Of a stretch of 64,000 nt of DNA, positions 1-8,216 are shown one piece after another (positions within the stretch are counted from its first letter, which is position 1; the number at the start of each line of letters is the position of its first letter). The notes beneath the pieces are model-generated. The model did no database searches. It was not told the DNA's origin and saw only the letters and a program-made list of their open reading frames with translations. The position numbers were made by a program, and so were the translations under genes. The stretch covers positions 1 to 64,000 of the forward strand of contig CAITMJ010000030.1 of assembly GCA_903893545.1 (NCBI GenBank), given 5' to 3'. Origin of the DNA: an uncultured Chlamydiae bacterium. Its GTDB lineage: Bacteria > Chlamydiota > Chlamydiia > Chlamydiales > SM23-39.

Positions 1-10
1 AGGTGAACAG

Positions 11-300
11 GATAACGGTTTGCATAGCAAACCTAAGGATGACGGCTCGCAGGCGAGCCTATAGGATACGCTCCCTCCGGGAGCTGACAGGATAAAAAAA
101 GAACGCTTCGCGAAGCGCAAGGAGGCCACCGGGCGTAGGCGAAGCCTACTGCTGCGCGAAAAAGCGCAGCACCGACCTTTGGTCGAGCCCGGTGGCCTCC
201 CTTCTCCTCTTATCATGCTAGTCCGCCATCAGGCGGACGTATCCTATAGGCTCGCGGGGCGAGCCGTCATCCTTAGGCTTGGCCGTGCCAAGCCGTTATC
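11..300. repeat. Nested branched palindrome (tree-like inverted repeat)
   Basis: The two halves are complementary along a spine made of short segments: 11-16 with 295-300, 34-43 with 266-275 (10 bp perfect), 60-69 with 239-248 (10 bp perfect), 85-95 with 210-220 (imperfect), and 121-133 with 188-200 (13 bp perfect). At each break in the spine both sides carry their own hairpin: 17-33 opposite 276-294, 44-59 opposite 249-265, and 70-84 opposite 221-238. A palindrome at 104-117 has no clear partner. The apex holds three hairpins in a row at 135-149, 151-170 and 173-185. Stems are 5-7 bp with short loops. The facing hairpins are similar in form but not identical in sequence. This is direct observation. 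Whether it acts as DNA cruciform or as RNA is unknown. It may continue left of the window. Confidence 0.85.
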
Positions 301-550
301 GTTGATTTTTTCATGTATGGAGGGGAAGCAACTTGGATTAACTAAGATCAGCGTCTTTTAAAGAATTGAATCTCCCGCTCGTGCTGAACTGCTGCAGCGC
401 GGGTTGAGAAAGTCCCCAAATTCCTCCGTTTACCGGTCTTTGGGTTCTTTTTACGAGAATAAAGTCGATATCCCCCAGAGGGGAGCTTTCGTATCATATA
501 AAAGTCTATTAACAATTTTCAATATATCGGTCAATCGCTATGCTAAGTAT
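301..550. other. Gap between branched palindrome and MreD-like gene
   Basis: No convincing gene is seen here. The MreD-like reading frame is open from a TTG at 404, but the part before 551 reads as ordinary hydrophilic sequence without a clear ribosome-binding site, so it is more likely leader than protein. No good promoter was recognised. Confidence 0.4.
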
Positions 551-1078
551 ATGATCCTACTCGGCTTGGCTTTAAGCATCGTGTTTTTGTGCCTACAGGC
601 GACGATCCCCTTTTGCACGAAGATCCCCGTCCTCTCCTTTGCCCCCTTTTTGGCTCTTGTGGGTCTTCTTTGCCCGTTGCCAAAAGCGCTCCGTTGGAGC
701 TGTTTTGCCGGCGTTCTCATCGACCTTTTGTCGTACGATCCGTTTGGCATCCACGCCTTAAACTATACGCTTACCTCCCTTTGCTGCTTTCGATGGAGGA
801 GGAGGTTTTCTGCGGAAATCCCCTTGCAGTTTGGACTCTATACGGCTTTTTTCTCCGCGCTCTCAACGATCTTTCAAATCGCGTTGCTTTTTCTCTTTGA
901 CAGAAGAATCGTATTTCAAGGAACATGGTGGTTGACCGACTGGCCTTTGCTTCCTGTCTGCGATGCGTTGTACGCACTCATTTGGTTTGCCGGTCCACTT
1001 GCAATTTATCGTCATTTACGTCGGATGTGGGGAATCTATTGGCTGAAAAAAAATCAGAGCCGTCTTTCGGAGAGTTAA
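551..1078 (+). CDS. MreD-like rod-shape membrane protein
   Basis: A hydrophobic protein of about 175 residues with roughly five predicted membrane segments. The stretch FAPFLALVGLL followed by a segment ending in GVLIDLLSYDPFG-type residues matches the pattern of MreD, where a loop with a conserved Asp and a Phe-Gly lies between helices 2 and 3. MreD is an inner-membrane part of the MreB elongation machinery. Chlamydiae use MreB and peptidoglycan enzymes for polar division. The frame is open from a TTG at 404, but the ATG at 551 starts right at the first membrane helix and gives the usual MreD length. No strong Shine-Dalgarno is seen at either. It overlaps the next gene by 40 bases. The family call rests on topology and a few motifs, so it is moderate. 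Confidence 0.55.
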   Translation: MILLGLALSIVFLCLQATIPFCTKIPVLSFAPFLALVGLLCPLPKALRWSCFAGVLIDLLSYDPFGIHALNYTLTSLCCFRWRRRFSAEIPLQFGLYTAFFSALSTIFQIALLFLFDRRIVFQGTWWLTDWPLLPVCDALYALIWFAGPLAIYRHLRRMWGIYWLKKNQSRLSES

Positions 1079-1848
1079 CGCAGATCGCCATTGAAGCTGC
1101 GCTTCTAGCTGGCAGTATCTTGCGCCATGGATTTGGGACGCACTTCCAAATCAAATCGAAAGAAGGGCATCACAACCTTGTCACCGAATACGACCATAAA
1201 GCGGAACGGGCGATCATCGACTTTATCCAAAAAAATGCCCCTGACTCTCAATTTCTTGCAGAAGAAAGCGGCGTCACCGGCAATAAAAGTTCTCTTGTTT
1301 GGATCATCGATCCGTTGGACGGAACGGTCAATTTCGCCCACCAAATCCCTCTCTTTGCCGTCAGCATCGGCGTCGAAAAGGCAGGCAAAATGATCGCCGG
1401 CGTCGTCTTTCAACCCATCACAGAAGAACTCTTCGTCGCAGAAAAAAACGTCGGAAGTTTTTTCAACGGAGAGAAAATTGGCGTAAGCAAAGTCTCGTCT
1501 CTAAAAAAATCGATCCTAGCGACCGGTTTTCCCTATAACTTGGCCGAAAATCCCCATCACTGCATCGATCATTTCATCGACATTCTCCGCGCAGGGATCC
1601 CCATCCGCCGCCTTGGAGCCGCCGCCATCGATTTTGCCTACACCGCCGCCGGCCGCTTTGAGGGCTTTTTTGAAGTGGAACTCTCCCCCTGGGACATGGC
1701 CGCTGGAAAATTGATCCTCGAGGAAGCCGGTGGAATGATCACAGAGTGGAATGGCGCCCCCTTCGATATCCATTCGAAAAAACCGATTCTGGCAACAAAT
1801 GGTTTAATCCACCCTGAAGCGGTGACTCTTCTCAGCAGGAGCTCATGA
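1039..1848 (+). CDS. suhB: Inositol monophosphatase family protein (SuhB-like)
   Basis: A 269-residue Mg-dependent phosphatase of the inositol monophosphatase family, which hydrolyses inositol phosphates or related sugar phosphates in the cytoplasm. The family metal site is present: EES near residue 75, WIIDPLDGTVNF near 88-99, and WDMAAG near 220. I chose the TTG at 1039 because GGGGA lies about 8 bases upstream and the resulting length fits the family. The frame is open further upstream to 925, but that part is the antisense-free overlap with the MreD-like gene. The stop overlaps the folD start (ATGA at 1845-1848), so the two are translationally coupled. The physiological substrate is not known from sequence. 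Confidence 0.9.
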   Translation: MAEKKSEPSFGELTQIAIEAALLAGSILRHGFGTHFQIKSKEGHHNLVTEYDHKAERAIIDFIQKNAPDSQFLAEESGVTGNKSSLVWIIDPLDGTVNFAHQIPLFAVSIGVEKAGKMIAGVVFQPITEELFVAEKNVGSFFNGEKIGVSKVSSLKKSILATGFPYNLAENPHHCIDHFIDILRAGIPIRRLGAAAIDFAYTAAGRFEGFFEVELSPWDMAAGKLILEEAGGMITEWNGAPFDIHSKKPILATNGLIHPEAVTLLSRSS

Positions 1849-2684
1849 CAAAGCTGATCGACGGAAAAAAAATTGCCGAAGAAATCATGAGGGACATCAA
1901 GGCAAAGGTCACATCTCTTGAACAAAAGCCGGGACTTGCCCTTCTTTTAGTCGGAGACAATCCCGCCTCCCTATCGTATGTCCGCGCAAAAAAAAGAGGA
2001 TGCGCCGCAACGGGAATCGTATCCACCTTACTCGAATTTCCCACTGCGCTGAAAGAATCTGAACTTCTGGCCAAAATCGAAGATCTCAATCAGGACCCTT
2101 CGATCAATGGCATCCTCGTACAGCTCCCCTTGCCTCCTCACATCGATGAAAAAAAAGTCATGCTCGCCATCGACCCGAAAAAAGACGTCGATGGATTTCA
2201 TCCTCTTAACGTCGGCAAAATGCTCCTCGGCGACTCTTCTGGACTTTTACCCTGCACTCCACAAGGCATCAAAGTCCTCCTCGAAAAAAGCCAGATTGCT
2301 GTCGCAGGAAAACACGTCGTGATCATAGGGCGAAGCAATATCGTAGGAAAACCACTCGCAGCGATCTTGATGCAAAAAAAACCAGGCTGCAATGCGACAG
2401 TCACCATTTGTCACAGCCGAACTGAAAATCTCCTTGCGATCGCAAGATCTGCAGACATTCTCGTCGCCGCTATCGGCAGCCCCCACTTTGTTGGGCCCCA
2501 TATGATCAAACCAGGCGCTGTCCTTATCGACGTTGGGATCAACCGCGCAAACGGCAAGATTGTAGGCGATGTCGACTTTGAGGCGGCCCTTCCCATTGTC
2601 TCCCAGATTACCCCCGTCCCTGGCGGCGTCGGCCCCATGACGATTGCCATGCTCCTTCAAAATACATGCAAACACCGTTTCTGA
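1845..2684 (+). CDS. folD: Methylenetetrahydrofolate dehydrogenase/cyclohydrolase
   Basis: FolD interconverts 5,10-methylene-THF and 10-formyl-THF through an NADP-linked dehydrogenase and a cyclohydrolase activity, feeding purine and formyl-Met-tRNA synthesis. The 279-residue length is typical. Visible family marks are the active-site Tyr/Lys region SYVRAKK near residues 45-51, GILVQLPLPPHI near 88-99, the cofactor loop GRSNIVGKP near 163, and the C-terminal PGGVGPMT signature. It starts in an ATGA overlap with suhB and is followed closely by a HAD phosphatase gene, so the three probably share one transcript. Nothing looks broken. Confidence 0.97.
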   Translation: MTKLIDGKKIAEEIMRDIKAKVTSLEQKPGLALLLVGDNPASLSYVRAKKRGCAATGIVSTLLEFPTALKESELLAKIEDLNQDPSINGILVQLPLPPHIDEKKVMLAIDPKKDVDGFHPLNVGKMLLGDSSGLLPCTPQGIKVLLEKSQIAVAGKHVVIIGRSNIVGKPLAAILMQKKPGCNATVTICHSRTENLLAIARSADILVAAIGSPHFVGPHMIKPGAVLIDVGINRANGKIVGDVDFEAALPIVSQITPVPGGVGPMTIAMLLQNTCKHRF

Positions 2685-2720
2685 TTGCAGGGAAGCGGGA
2701 AATATCGTACAACATCGAAC

Positions 2721-3326
2721 ATGATCAAAACTCTTATTTTCGACCTCGGCAACGTCCTTGTATTTTTCAGTTTTGAAAAAATCCTTTCCCAAGTTTCTAC
2801 CCTCACAGGACTTCCCTCGCAGGCCATTCATGAGCTTCTCATTCGACAAGAGCTTCAAGGCGCTTATGAATCGGGAAAAGTGTCTAGCGAAAACCTCTAT
2901 CGCACCTTTCTAGAAGAGGCGCATAAACCGTTCACTTCGCAAGAATTTTTTCATGCTGCCTCTGATATTTTTATCCCCAATGAACCGATATTCCCCCTTT
3001 TAAAAGCCTTGAAAAAACAGGGCTATCGCCTCGTCCTCCTTTCCAATACAAACGCCGCCCACTTCGATTTTCTGACCCCTCGCCTCCCCATCCTCGACCT
3101 ATTCGATGAGAAAATCCTCTCCTTTGAAGTGGGCGTCTTAAAACCTCACCCAAAGATCTATTCTGCAGCGATTGCAGCGGCAAAGTGCCCTCCTCAAAAT
3201 TGTTTTTACATAGACGATATTCCAGAATATGTAGTGGCCGCAAGAACCCACGGCATCGATGCGGAAGTCTTTACAGACGTCCCTTCTCTTCAAGCCCATT
3301 TAAAAAAACGACAACTGTCTGTATAA
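2721..3326 (+). CDS. HAD-superfamily hydrolase (phosphatase-like)
   Basis: A 201-residue haloacid-dehalogenase-type protein. The nucleophile motif is FDLGNVLV (DxGxV, where the usual second Asp of DxDxT phosphatases is Gly, as in YihX-like members of the family). Motif II is LLSNTN, motif III Lys lies in GVLKPHPKIY, and motif IV is FYIDDIPE. These fit a YihX/epoxide-hydrolase-like HAD phosphatase acting on sugar phosphates, but the substrate cannot be read from sequence. The ATG at 2721 lies just before the beta strand of motif I. The frame is open to a TTG at 2685. It lies 36 bases after folD and 7 bases before rnr, suggesting one operon. Confidence 0.85.
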   Translation: MIKTLIFDLGNVLVFFSFEKILSQVSTLTGLPSQAIHELLIRQELQGAYESGKVSSENLYRTFLEEAHKPFTSQEFFHAASDIFIPNEPIFPLLKALKKQGYRLVLLSNTNAAHFDFLTPRLPILDLFDEKILSFEVGVLKPHPKIYSAAIAAAKCPPQNCFYIDDIPEYVVAARTHGIDAEVFTDVPSLQAHLKKRQLSV

Positions 3327-3333
3327 TAAAAAC

Positions 3334-5490
3334 ATGCCATCTAAGAAATCAAAAAAAAATAATTCCCAACTGACTAAAATCTCCCATAATTTAACGCGTA
3401 CCGTACTCCAATTTATCTCTGGCAAGCGGTATGAACCCATGAACTCCGAAGAGCTCTCCTCCCAACTAGATATCGCCCCCATTCATGAAACTCTTTTTTT
3501 GAAAATCCTATCCGATCTAGTGGGTAGCGGTCAGCTCTCCATGCATCGAGGCTGCTTTTCGCTGCCTGAACATAAAGAACGGCTCGCTACAGGCGTTATC
3601 TCCATCCACCATAAAGGGTTTGGATTTGTGAAAATGACCGAAGGGCCAGACGTCTTTATCCCAAAACATCTCATCGGAGATGCCGTCGATGGAGATACCG
3701 TCGAAGTTGAAGTAGCGTCCGTCGTCTCTGCAAAAGGACCTGAAGGTTCAGTCGTGGCCATCTTAAAGAGAAGCCGCACACACCTTGCCTGCATCATCGT
3801 CCAAAAAGTGCAAAATCATTTTACCGCTTATGCGCCGCTTCTCGGTCGAGATAAACCGGTTTCTGTCAAACCCAATGGAATGACCCTCAAAGAAGGGGAC
3901 CGAATTATCTGCAAAGTGACGAACTGGCGCTCCGATGGAGATCTCGTAGAGGGAGAAGCGACCCGTTGCATCGGGCACATCTCTGACCCTTCAATCGACG
4001 TCGACGCCGCCATCGAAGAGTTCGAGCTGCCAAACAGCTTCTCTCTAGAAGCCCTTGCCGAGGCAAAAGAGTATGGGACAAAAATTTCGCCTAAAGAAGC
4101 GAAAGACCGCCTCGATTTGACAGAAGATGAGTGCGTGACGATCGACCCCGACACTGCCCGCGACTACGACGATGCGATCACCCTGACCCGCGACGACCGG
4201 GGCCATTTTCATCTCGGCGTCCATATCGCAGACGTCGCTCACTACGTCAAAGCCGGCTCTCACCTCGATAAAGAGTCCTTTCTACGCTGCAACTCCACCT
4301 ATTTTCCTGGGCGAGTTGTCCCAATGCTCCCCGAAGAGCTTTCGAACGAACTTTGCAGCTTAAAACCCAATGTAAAACGGCTTACGATCTCCGTTCTTGC
4401 CGAATTTAGCTCTAAAGGGGATCTCATCGATTATAAAATCGCTAGAACCATCATCAAAAGCCACAAGAGATTTACCTACGGAGAAGCATTCGAGGTCTTG
4501 CAGAAAAAGAAGAAAAGCCCTCACTCCGATCTCCTTGATCGAATGGTTGAACTCTGTCACCTCTTCAAGAAAAAGCGATTTGAAAGAGGCAGCATCGATT
4601 TTGCCATGGCCGAAGAGGTCATTATCGTCGATGACAAGGGCGTGCCGCTTCGTATGCAACGAGTCGAATACGACATCACCCATCAGATGATCGAAGAGTT
4701 CATGTTAAAAGCAAACGAGTTGACCGCAATCTACCTTGCAAACCAAGGAAAATCGCTCATCTACCGCGTCCATGAACAGCCGAGCGCAGAATCATTCCAA
4801 GATTTTTATGCCTTTGCACGCTCGCTAGGCTTCCAGCTTGTCGGGAACCCGACGCACAAAGACATTCAAGCGCTCTTTTTAGAAGCAAAAGAGTCCCCGC
4901 TTCTCTCGCAACTCTCCATTAGCTTTATCCGCAGCATGCGGCTGGCCCAATATTCCCCGGACAACATTGGCCACTATGGACTTTCCCTCGAACATTATTG
5001 CCACTTCACCAGTCCGATCCGCCGTTATACCGACCTCATTATCCAGCGCCTTCTGACAAACGACCTCCCAGAAGATACGAACCTAGAAGAGATCGCTAAA
5101 GCCTGCTCAGACAAAGAGCGGATCTCCTTCAAAGCTGAGAGCTCTGTCAAACTCCTCAAGAAAATGAGAATGGCCAACACCTTCTTCCAAGACGATCCTG
5201 CGCGCATCTACCCCGCAACGGTTACTCGCGTTAAACCCTTTGCCCTCTTCTTTGAAGTGCCCCTGTTCGATCTCGAATCCTCTCTTCACGTCTCAGAGAT
5301 CGGCAACGACTTTTACGAGTACAACGCCAGCAAGCTCTCTTTCCGCGGCGTACATACCGGCAAAACATTCATTGCTGGACAAACCATCCACGTTCAAATC
5401 AAAACACTTGATTTCATCATGCAGGAAACCAAATGGGTCCTCTCCTCCGAGCCGGCTACAGTAGCAAAGATCCGCAAGAAAAAAAAATAG
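3334..5490 (+). CDS. rnr: Ribonuclease R
   Basis: A 718-residue 3'-to-5' exoribonuclease of the RNB family, which degrades structured RNA in the cytoplasm. The order is: a basic N-terminus with a winged-helix-like part (about 15-85), cold-shock-type OB domains (about 85-235), the RNB catalytic domain (about 255-580) and a C-terminal S1 domain (about 620-705). The catalytic Asp cluster is visible in DPDTARDYDDA near residue 270. FTSPIRRYTDLI in the RNB domain binds the RNA 3' end. The C-terminal tail is lysine-rich. The gene follows the HAD gene by 7 bases. No Shine-Dalgarno is obvious, but the ATG at 3334 begins a lysine-rich N-terminus usual for RNase R. The mpg gene starts inside its 3' end. 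Confidence 0.97.
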   Translation: MPSKKSKKNNSQLTKISHNLTRTVLQFISGKRYEPMNSEELSSQLDIAPIHETLFLKILSDLVGSGQLSMHRGCFSLPEHKERLATGVISIHHKGFGFVKMTEGPDVFIPKHLIGDAVDGDTVEVEVASVVSAKGPEGSVVAILKRSRTHLACIIVQKVQNHFTAYAPLLGRDKPVSVKPNGMTLKEGDRIICKVTNWRSDGDLVEGEATRCIGHISDPSIDVDAAIEEFELPNSFSLEALAEAKEYGTKISPKEAKDRLDLTEDECVTIDPDTARDYDDAITLTRDDRGHFHLGVHIADVAHYVKAGSHLDKESFLRCNSTYFPGRVVPMLPEELSNELCSLKPNVKRLTISVLAEFSSKGDLIDYKIARTIIKSHKRFTYGEAFEVLQKKKKSPHSDLLDRMVELCHLFKKKRFERGSIDFAMAEEVIIVDDKGVPLRMQRVEYDITHQMIEEFMLKANELTAIYLANQGKSLIYRVHEQPSAESFQDFYAFARSLGFQLVGNPTHKDIQALFLEAKESPLLSQLSISFIRSMRLAQYSPDNIGHYGLSLEHYCHFTSPIRRYTDLIIQRLLTNDLPEDTNLEEIAKACSDKERISFKAESSVKLLKKMRMANTFFQDDPARIYPATVTRVKPFALFFEVPLFDLESSLHVSEIGNDFYEYNASKLSFRGVHTGKTFIAGQTIHVQIKTLDFIMQETKWVLSSEPATVAKIRKKKK

Positions 5491-6050
5491 ACCTTTCGTT
5501 CTATAAGAATCCCGATGTTCTAGCAGTGGCAAAAAGCCTGATTGGCAAAGGGCTATTTACAAACATCGATGGAGTAATCACAGGCGGCATCATCACAGAA
5601 ACAGAAGGCTACGCCGGCATTCACGATCGCGCCAGCCACGCCTACGGAAATCGAAGGACCAAGCGGACAGAAGCGATGTACGGCCGAGGAGGAATTGCCT
5701 ACATCTATCTCTGTTATGGCATCCATCATCTCTTTAACATCGTCACCAACATCGAAGGAACACCGGAGGCCGTTCTAATCCGCGCGCTTTATCCTACGCA
5801 TGGCATTGAAACCATGCTCAAACGGCGAAGCAAGAAAACAACGGAAAAGCTCACCTCGGGTCCTGGAGCTCTTACGCAAAGCTTAAAAATTAATCAGTCT
5901 CATTATGGCATGCCGCTCAATAGCCCAGAGCTTTGGATCGCAGATCTAGGGATCTCCGTCGAGCGGATCAAAGCCACTCCTCGCATTGGAGTCGCTTACG
6001 CTCAAGAAGATGCGCTTCTTCCCTACCGGTTCATTTCGACACTTGACTAG
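5433..6050 (+). CDS. mpg: DNA-3-methyladenine glycosylase (AAG/Mpg family)
   Basis: A 205-residue base-excision repair glycosylase of the AAG family, which removes 3-methyladenine and related damaged purines. Marks include LIGKGL near the start, the catalytic Glu region ITETEGYAG, the intercalating-loop region AYIYLCYGIHHLFN, and TSGPGALTQSL toward the C-terminus, all in the family's order. The ATG at 5433 overlaps the end of rnr by 58 bases. The first 20 residues are not family-like and a later start near 5530 (GTG) is possible. It is followed by two DUF502 genes on the same strand. Confidence 0.92.
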   Translation: MGPLLRAGYSSKDPQEKKIDLSFYKNPDVLAVAKSLIGKGLFTNIDGVITGGIITETEGYAGIHDRASHAYGNRRTKRTEAMYGRGGIAYIYLCYGIHHLFNIVTNIEGTPEAVLIRALYPTHGIETMLKRRSKKTTEKLTSGPGALTQSLKINQSHYGMPLNSPELWIADLGISVERIKATPRIGVAYAQEDALLPYRFISTLD

Positions 6051-6078
6051 ATCCGTCTTATCGGGCAATCATGAACTT

Positions 6079-6708
6079 ATGAAGAAGTATATTCTGACAG
6101 GCTTAGCTACGTTGCTTCCCGTTGCGGTCACACTTTACGTCGTAGCCTTCGTCGTTCGCCTTTTAACCCAGCCGTTTATGGGAGTGGTCACCAGATTTCT
6201 CAAAAGCTCGAACCTTCACACCCCGTTTAATTCTGAAACAGAGATCCGAGCGCTTGCGCAAGTCGTCATTTTGATCACCCTTTTCCTCTTCATCATCCTC
6301 CTCGGCTCAATTGCCCGTTGGTTTTTCGTCAAATCGTTGATTAAACTCAGCGACAAGATCATGCAGAAAATTCCAATCGTCAATAAAGTGTACAAAACGA
6401 CCAAAGAAATCACCCACATTCTCTTTGCTTCTAATAAGAACACCTTTAAACAAGTCGTCATGATCCATTTTCCCGACCAAGAATCGTATTGCCTAGGACT
6501 TGTCGCTCGTGAAGCTCCAGAAAGTTGCTCTGTGGCTGGATCGGACATGGTTTCGGTCTTCCTTCCCACAACACCAAATCCGATGACCGGCTTTATGACA
6601 CTTAGCCCTAAAAAAGATCTGATTTATCTCGATATGAAAAGTGAAGACGCCATTAAATACGTCGTCTCTTGCGGAGTTGTCCAGCCGGGAACCTACGAGG
6701 AATTATGA
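6079..6708 (+). CDS. DUF502 family membrane protein (first copy)
   Basis: A 209-residue protein with two strongly hydrophobic segments (about residues 5-30 and 55-85) and a soluble C-terminal domain. The pattern ILTGLATLLPVAVTLYV, then IPIVNKVYKTTKEI, then VFLPTTPNPMTGFM and SCGVVQPG is that of DUF502 proteins, whose function is unknown. The ATG at 6079 starts right before the first membrane segment. It overlaps the following paralogue by 4 bases (ATGA), so the two are made together. The pair shares about the same architecture and probably arose by duplication. Found in chlamydiae and plants as well as other bacteria. Confidence 0.88.
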   Translation: MKKYILTGLATLLPVAVTLYVVAFVVRLLTQPFMGVVTRFLKSSNLHTPFNSETEIRALAQVVILITLFLFIILLGSIARWFFVKSLIKLSDKIMQKIPIVNKVYKTTKEITHILFASNKNTFKQVVMIHFPDQESYCLGLVAREAPESCSVAGSDMVSVFLPTTPNPMTGFMTLSPKKDLIYLDMKSEDAIKYVVSCGVVQPGTYEEL

Positions 6709-7340
6709 AAAACTCTTTCATTGCCGGCCTTGTCATCCTACTCCCACTTGTGCTGACAGTCATTCTCGCCATCTTTCTATTCGATCTTTTCACCACCCCT
6801 TTTGTCCCCCTCGTTCAAAGCGCCCTCAATCATTTCTTCTATGCATTTCCGGCAGGGGTCACCATTTTTCTCTCAAGACTCATTGGGCTGATCCTCCTCT
6901 TCATTCTCATCGTCTTTCTCGGCGTCATCACGCGCCACTTTCTATTCGATAACCTCCTCAAATTCGGCCACCGGATCGTCAATTGCATTCCCTTCGTAAA
7001 AACCATCTACAAATTGAGTCGCGACATCTTCTCCGCCATTTTTTCTCCCGATGGGAAGCAAGCCTTTAAAGAAACCGTCATGATCCCCTTCCCGCATAAA
7101 CCCCATTACTGCATCGGGTTTAGCTCAGGTGAAGTTCCCGAAGAGTGCGAGAAAAAAGCAGGCAAAGACCTCGTCGCCGTCTTCGCTCCAACGGCGCCCC
7201 ACCCCATTTCCGGCTTTCTCTTTCTAGTGCCTAAAAAAAACGTCCATCCAATCAGCATGAGTAAAGAAGATACCATCAAATATCTCGTCTCTTGTGGTAT
7301 CATCCATCCAGGCCAAGAAATTACCGATGAACATCCCTGA
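6705..7340 (+). CDS. DUF502 family membrane protein (second copy)
   Basis: A 211-residue paralogue of the preceding gene with the same plan: FIAGLVILLPLVLTVIL as first membrane segment, a second near residues 50-80, then IPFVKTIYKLSRDI, VFAPTAPHPISGFL and SCGIIHPGQE. The start ATG at 6705 overlaps the upstream stop, with GAGGA just ahead as ribosome-binding site. It overlaps the HolC-like gene at its 3' end by 14 bases. Function of the family is unknown. Two adjacent copies that keep all family motifs suggest a hetero-oligomeric membrane complex, which is inference. Confidence 0.88.
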   Translation: MKNSFIAGLVILLPLVLTVILAIFLFDLFTTPFVPLVQSALNHFFYAFPAGVTIFLSRLIGLILLFILIVFLGVITRHFLFDNLLKFGHRIVNCIPFVKTIYKLSRDIFSAIFSPDGKQAFKETVMIPFPHKPHYCIGFSSGEVPEECEKKAGKDLVAVFAPTAPHPISGFLFLVPKKNVHPISMSKEDTIKYLVSCGIIHPGQEITDEHP

Positions 7341-7761
7341 CACCCCCCAAACTCGCGTCGTCCTCTTTCAAATCCGCTCCAGCGGCGCCAAGCTCTCTTG
7401 CCTGACAACCACCGCAGCCCTCCATTTCAAGAAAAAAGAGTCCCTCATTATCCTTGCCGAGGATGAAAAAGCGGCCCTCTTTGTCGACGAGCTTCTCTGG
7501 AGATCCCCTGCCACCAGCTTTCTCCCCCACATCGCCACCGAAGAGCCCACCTCCGACTACATCGCCATCAGCCGTCTCAAGAACAACGTCAACCATTCCC
7601 GCCACGCCTTCAACCTCTGCCCGACCCCCCTCCTCACCGGCCCCTTTAAAACCATCTACGACTTCGAGGATCTGACCTCCCCCAGCAAGCAGCAGTTCTC
7701 CGCCCTCCGCTTCGACGCCTACAAACGTGCAGGGTACATTATTGAATCGCAATCAGTATAA
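7327..7761 (+). CDS. holC: DNA polymerase III chi subunit-like protein (HolC)
   Basis: A 144-residue protein whose order of motifs follows HolC: a first strand VVLFQIRS, a Cys in KLSCLTTTAALH, then SLIILAEDEKAALFVDELLW and FLPHIATEEP, then NLCPTPLL-type residues and FDAYKRAGY near the end. Chi links the clamp loader to single-strand binding protein in the replisome. The ATG at 7327 overlaps the DUF502 stop. Its stop codon is immediately followed by the inverted-repeat block at 7760. The match is from memory of the family pattern and was not tested by search. Confidence 0.7.
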   Translation: MNIPDTPQTRVVLFQIRSSGAKLSCLTTTAALHFKKKESLIILAEDEKAALFVDELLWRSPATSFLPHIATEEPTSDYIAISRLKNNVNHSRHAFNLCPTPLLTGPFKTIYDFEDLTSPSKQQFSALRFDAYKRAGYIIESQSV

Positions 7762-7974
7762 TAGGATTACCATAGACATGTCGGGGATGAGGTTCCCATC
7801 ATCCCCCGCTGGCCCCTTTGCGCCTAACTACGGCTTTGCAAAATCGTGTGCTCGTCGGAGTGGCGTGTAAAACACAGCCCCTCCAAGCGCTGCCGCGCGC
7901 CTGCGCTACGATTTATGCTTTGCCGTAGCGGCGTCTGGCTGCCCCAAGCGCTTCGCGTCGTGTGTCAGAACTCA
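7760..7974 (+). repeat. Structured inverted repeat, copy A (left end of block)
   Basis: A GC-rich stretch of about 215 bases that recurs in inverted orientation at 9280-9519. It begins with AATAGGATTAC, which pairs with GTAATCCTATT at 9509-9519. Inside it are self-complementary parts: a hairpin with stem 7783-7790 and 7799-7806, a CTACGG/CCGTAG spine around 7828-7926, and a hairpin around GTGTAAAACAC at 7865-7874. The last part (7938-7974) also occurs in direct orientation at 9221-9257. It starts on the stop codon of the HolC-like gene. The different parts of the two copies vary in sequence but keep the ability to fold. Confidence 0.85.
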
Positions 7975-8216
7975 ATATTGCTGGGGAGAAACAAGGTCAA
8001 GGCTTAATGAAAGATTTATCAGCGCATCTGTCCAATCAATTTAATATTACAGCCCCAGATTTTAAGTAATACGTTTGGAGCTTTCTAAGGAATTTTTCTG
8101 GTAGGCCTTCACAGATAAAAGCCCTTCTACAACACTGCGGGAAAAATACCCCCCGCGTTTGTTCTCAAGAAATTGTACAAAGCACTCTAAGATGACAAGC
8201 CCAAGCGGCTTGCATA
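7975..8216. other. Gap inside repeat-bounded block
   Basis: This AT-richer stretch lies between repeat copy A and the 3' end of the gene at 8217-9047. I see no gene, no RNA motif and no clear terminator. It could hold the 3' untranslated region of the - strand gene. Confidence 0.4.

Noticed and set aside
179-361. 60-codon + frame in the branched palindrome
   Set aside because: It runs through hairpin arms and has no family resemblance or ribosome-binding site.
925-1038. Upstream extension of the inositol monophosphatase frame
   Set aside because: It lies within the MreD-like gene, is not family-like, and the TTG at 1039 has a good ribosome-binding site and family length.
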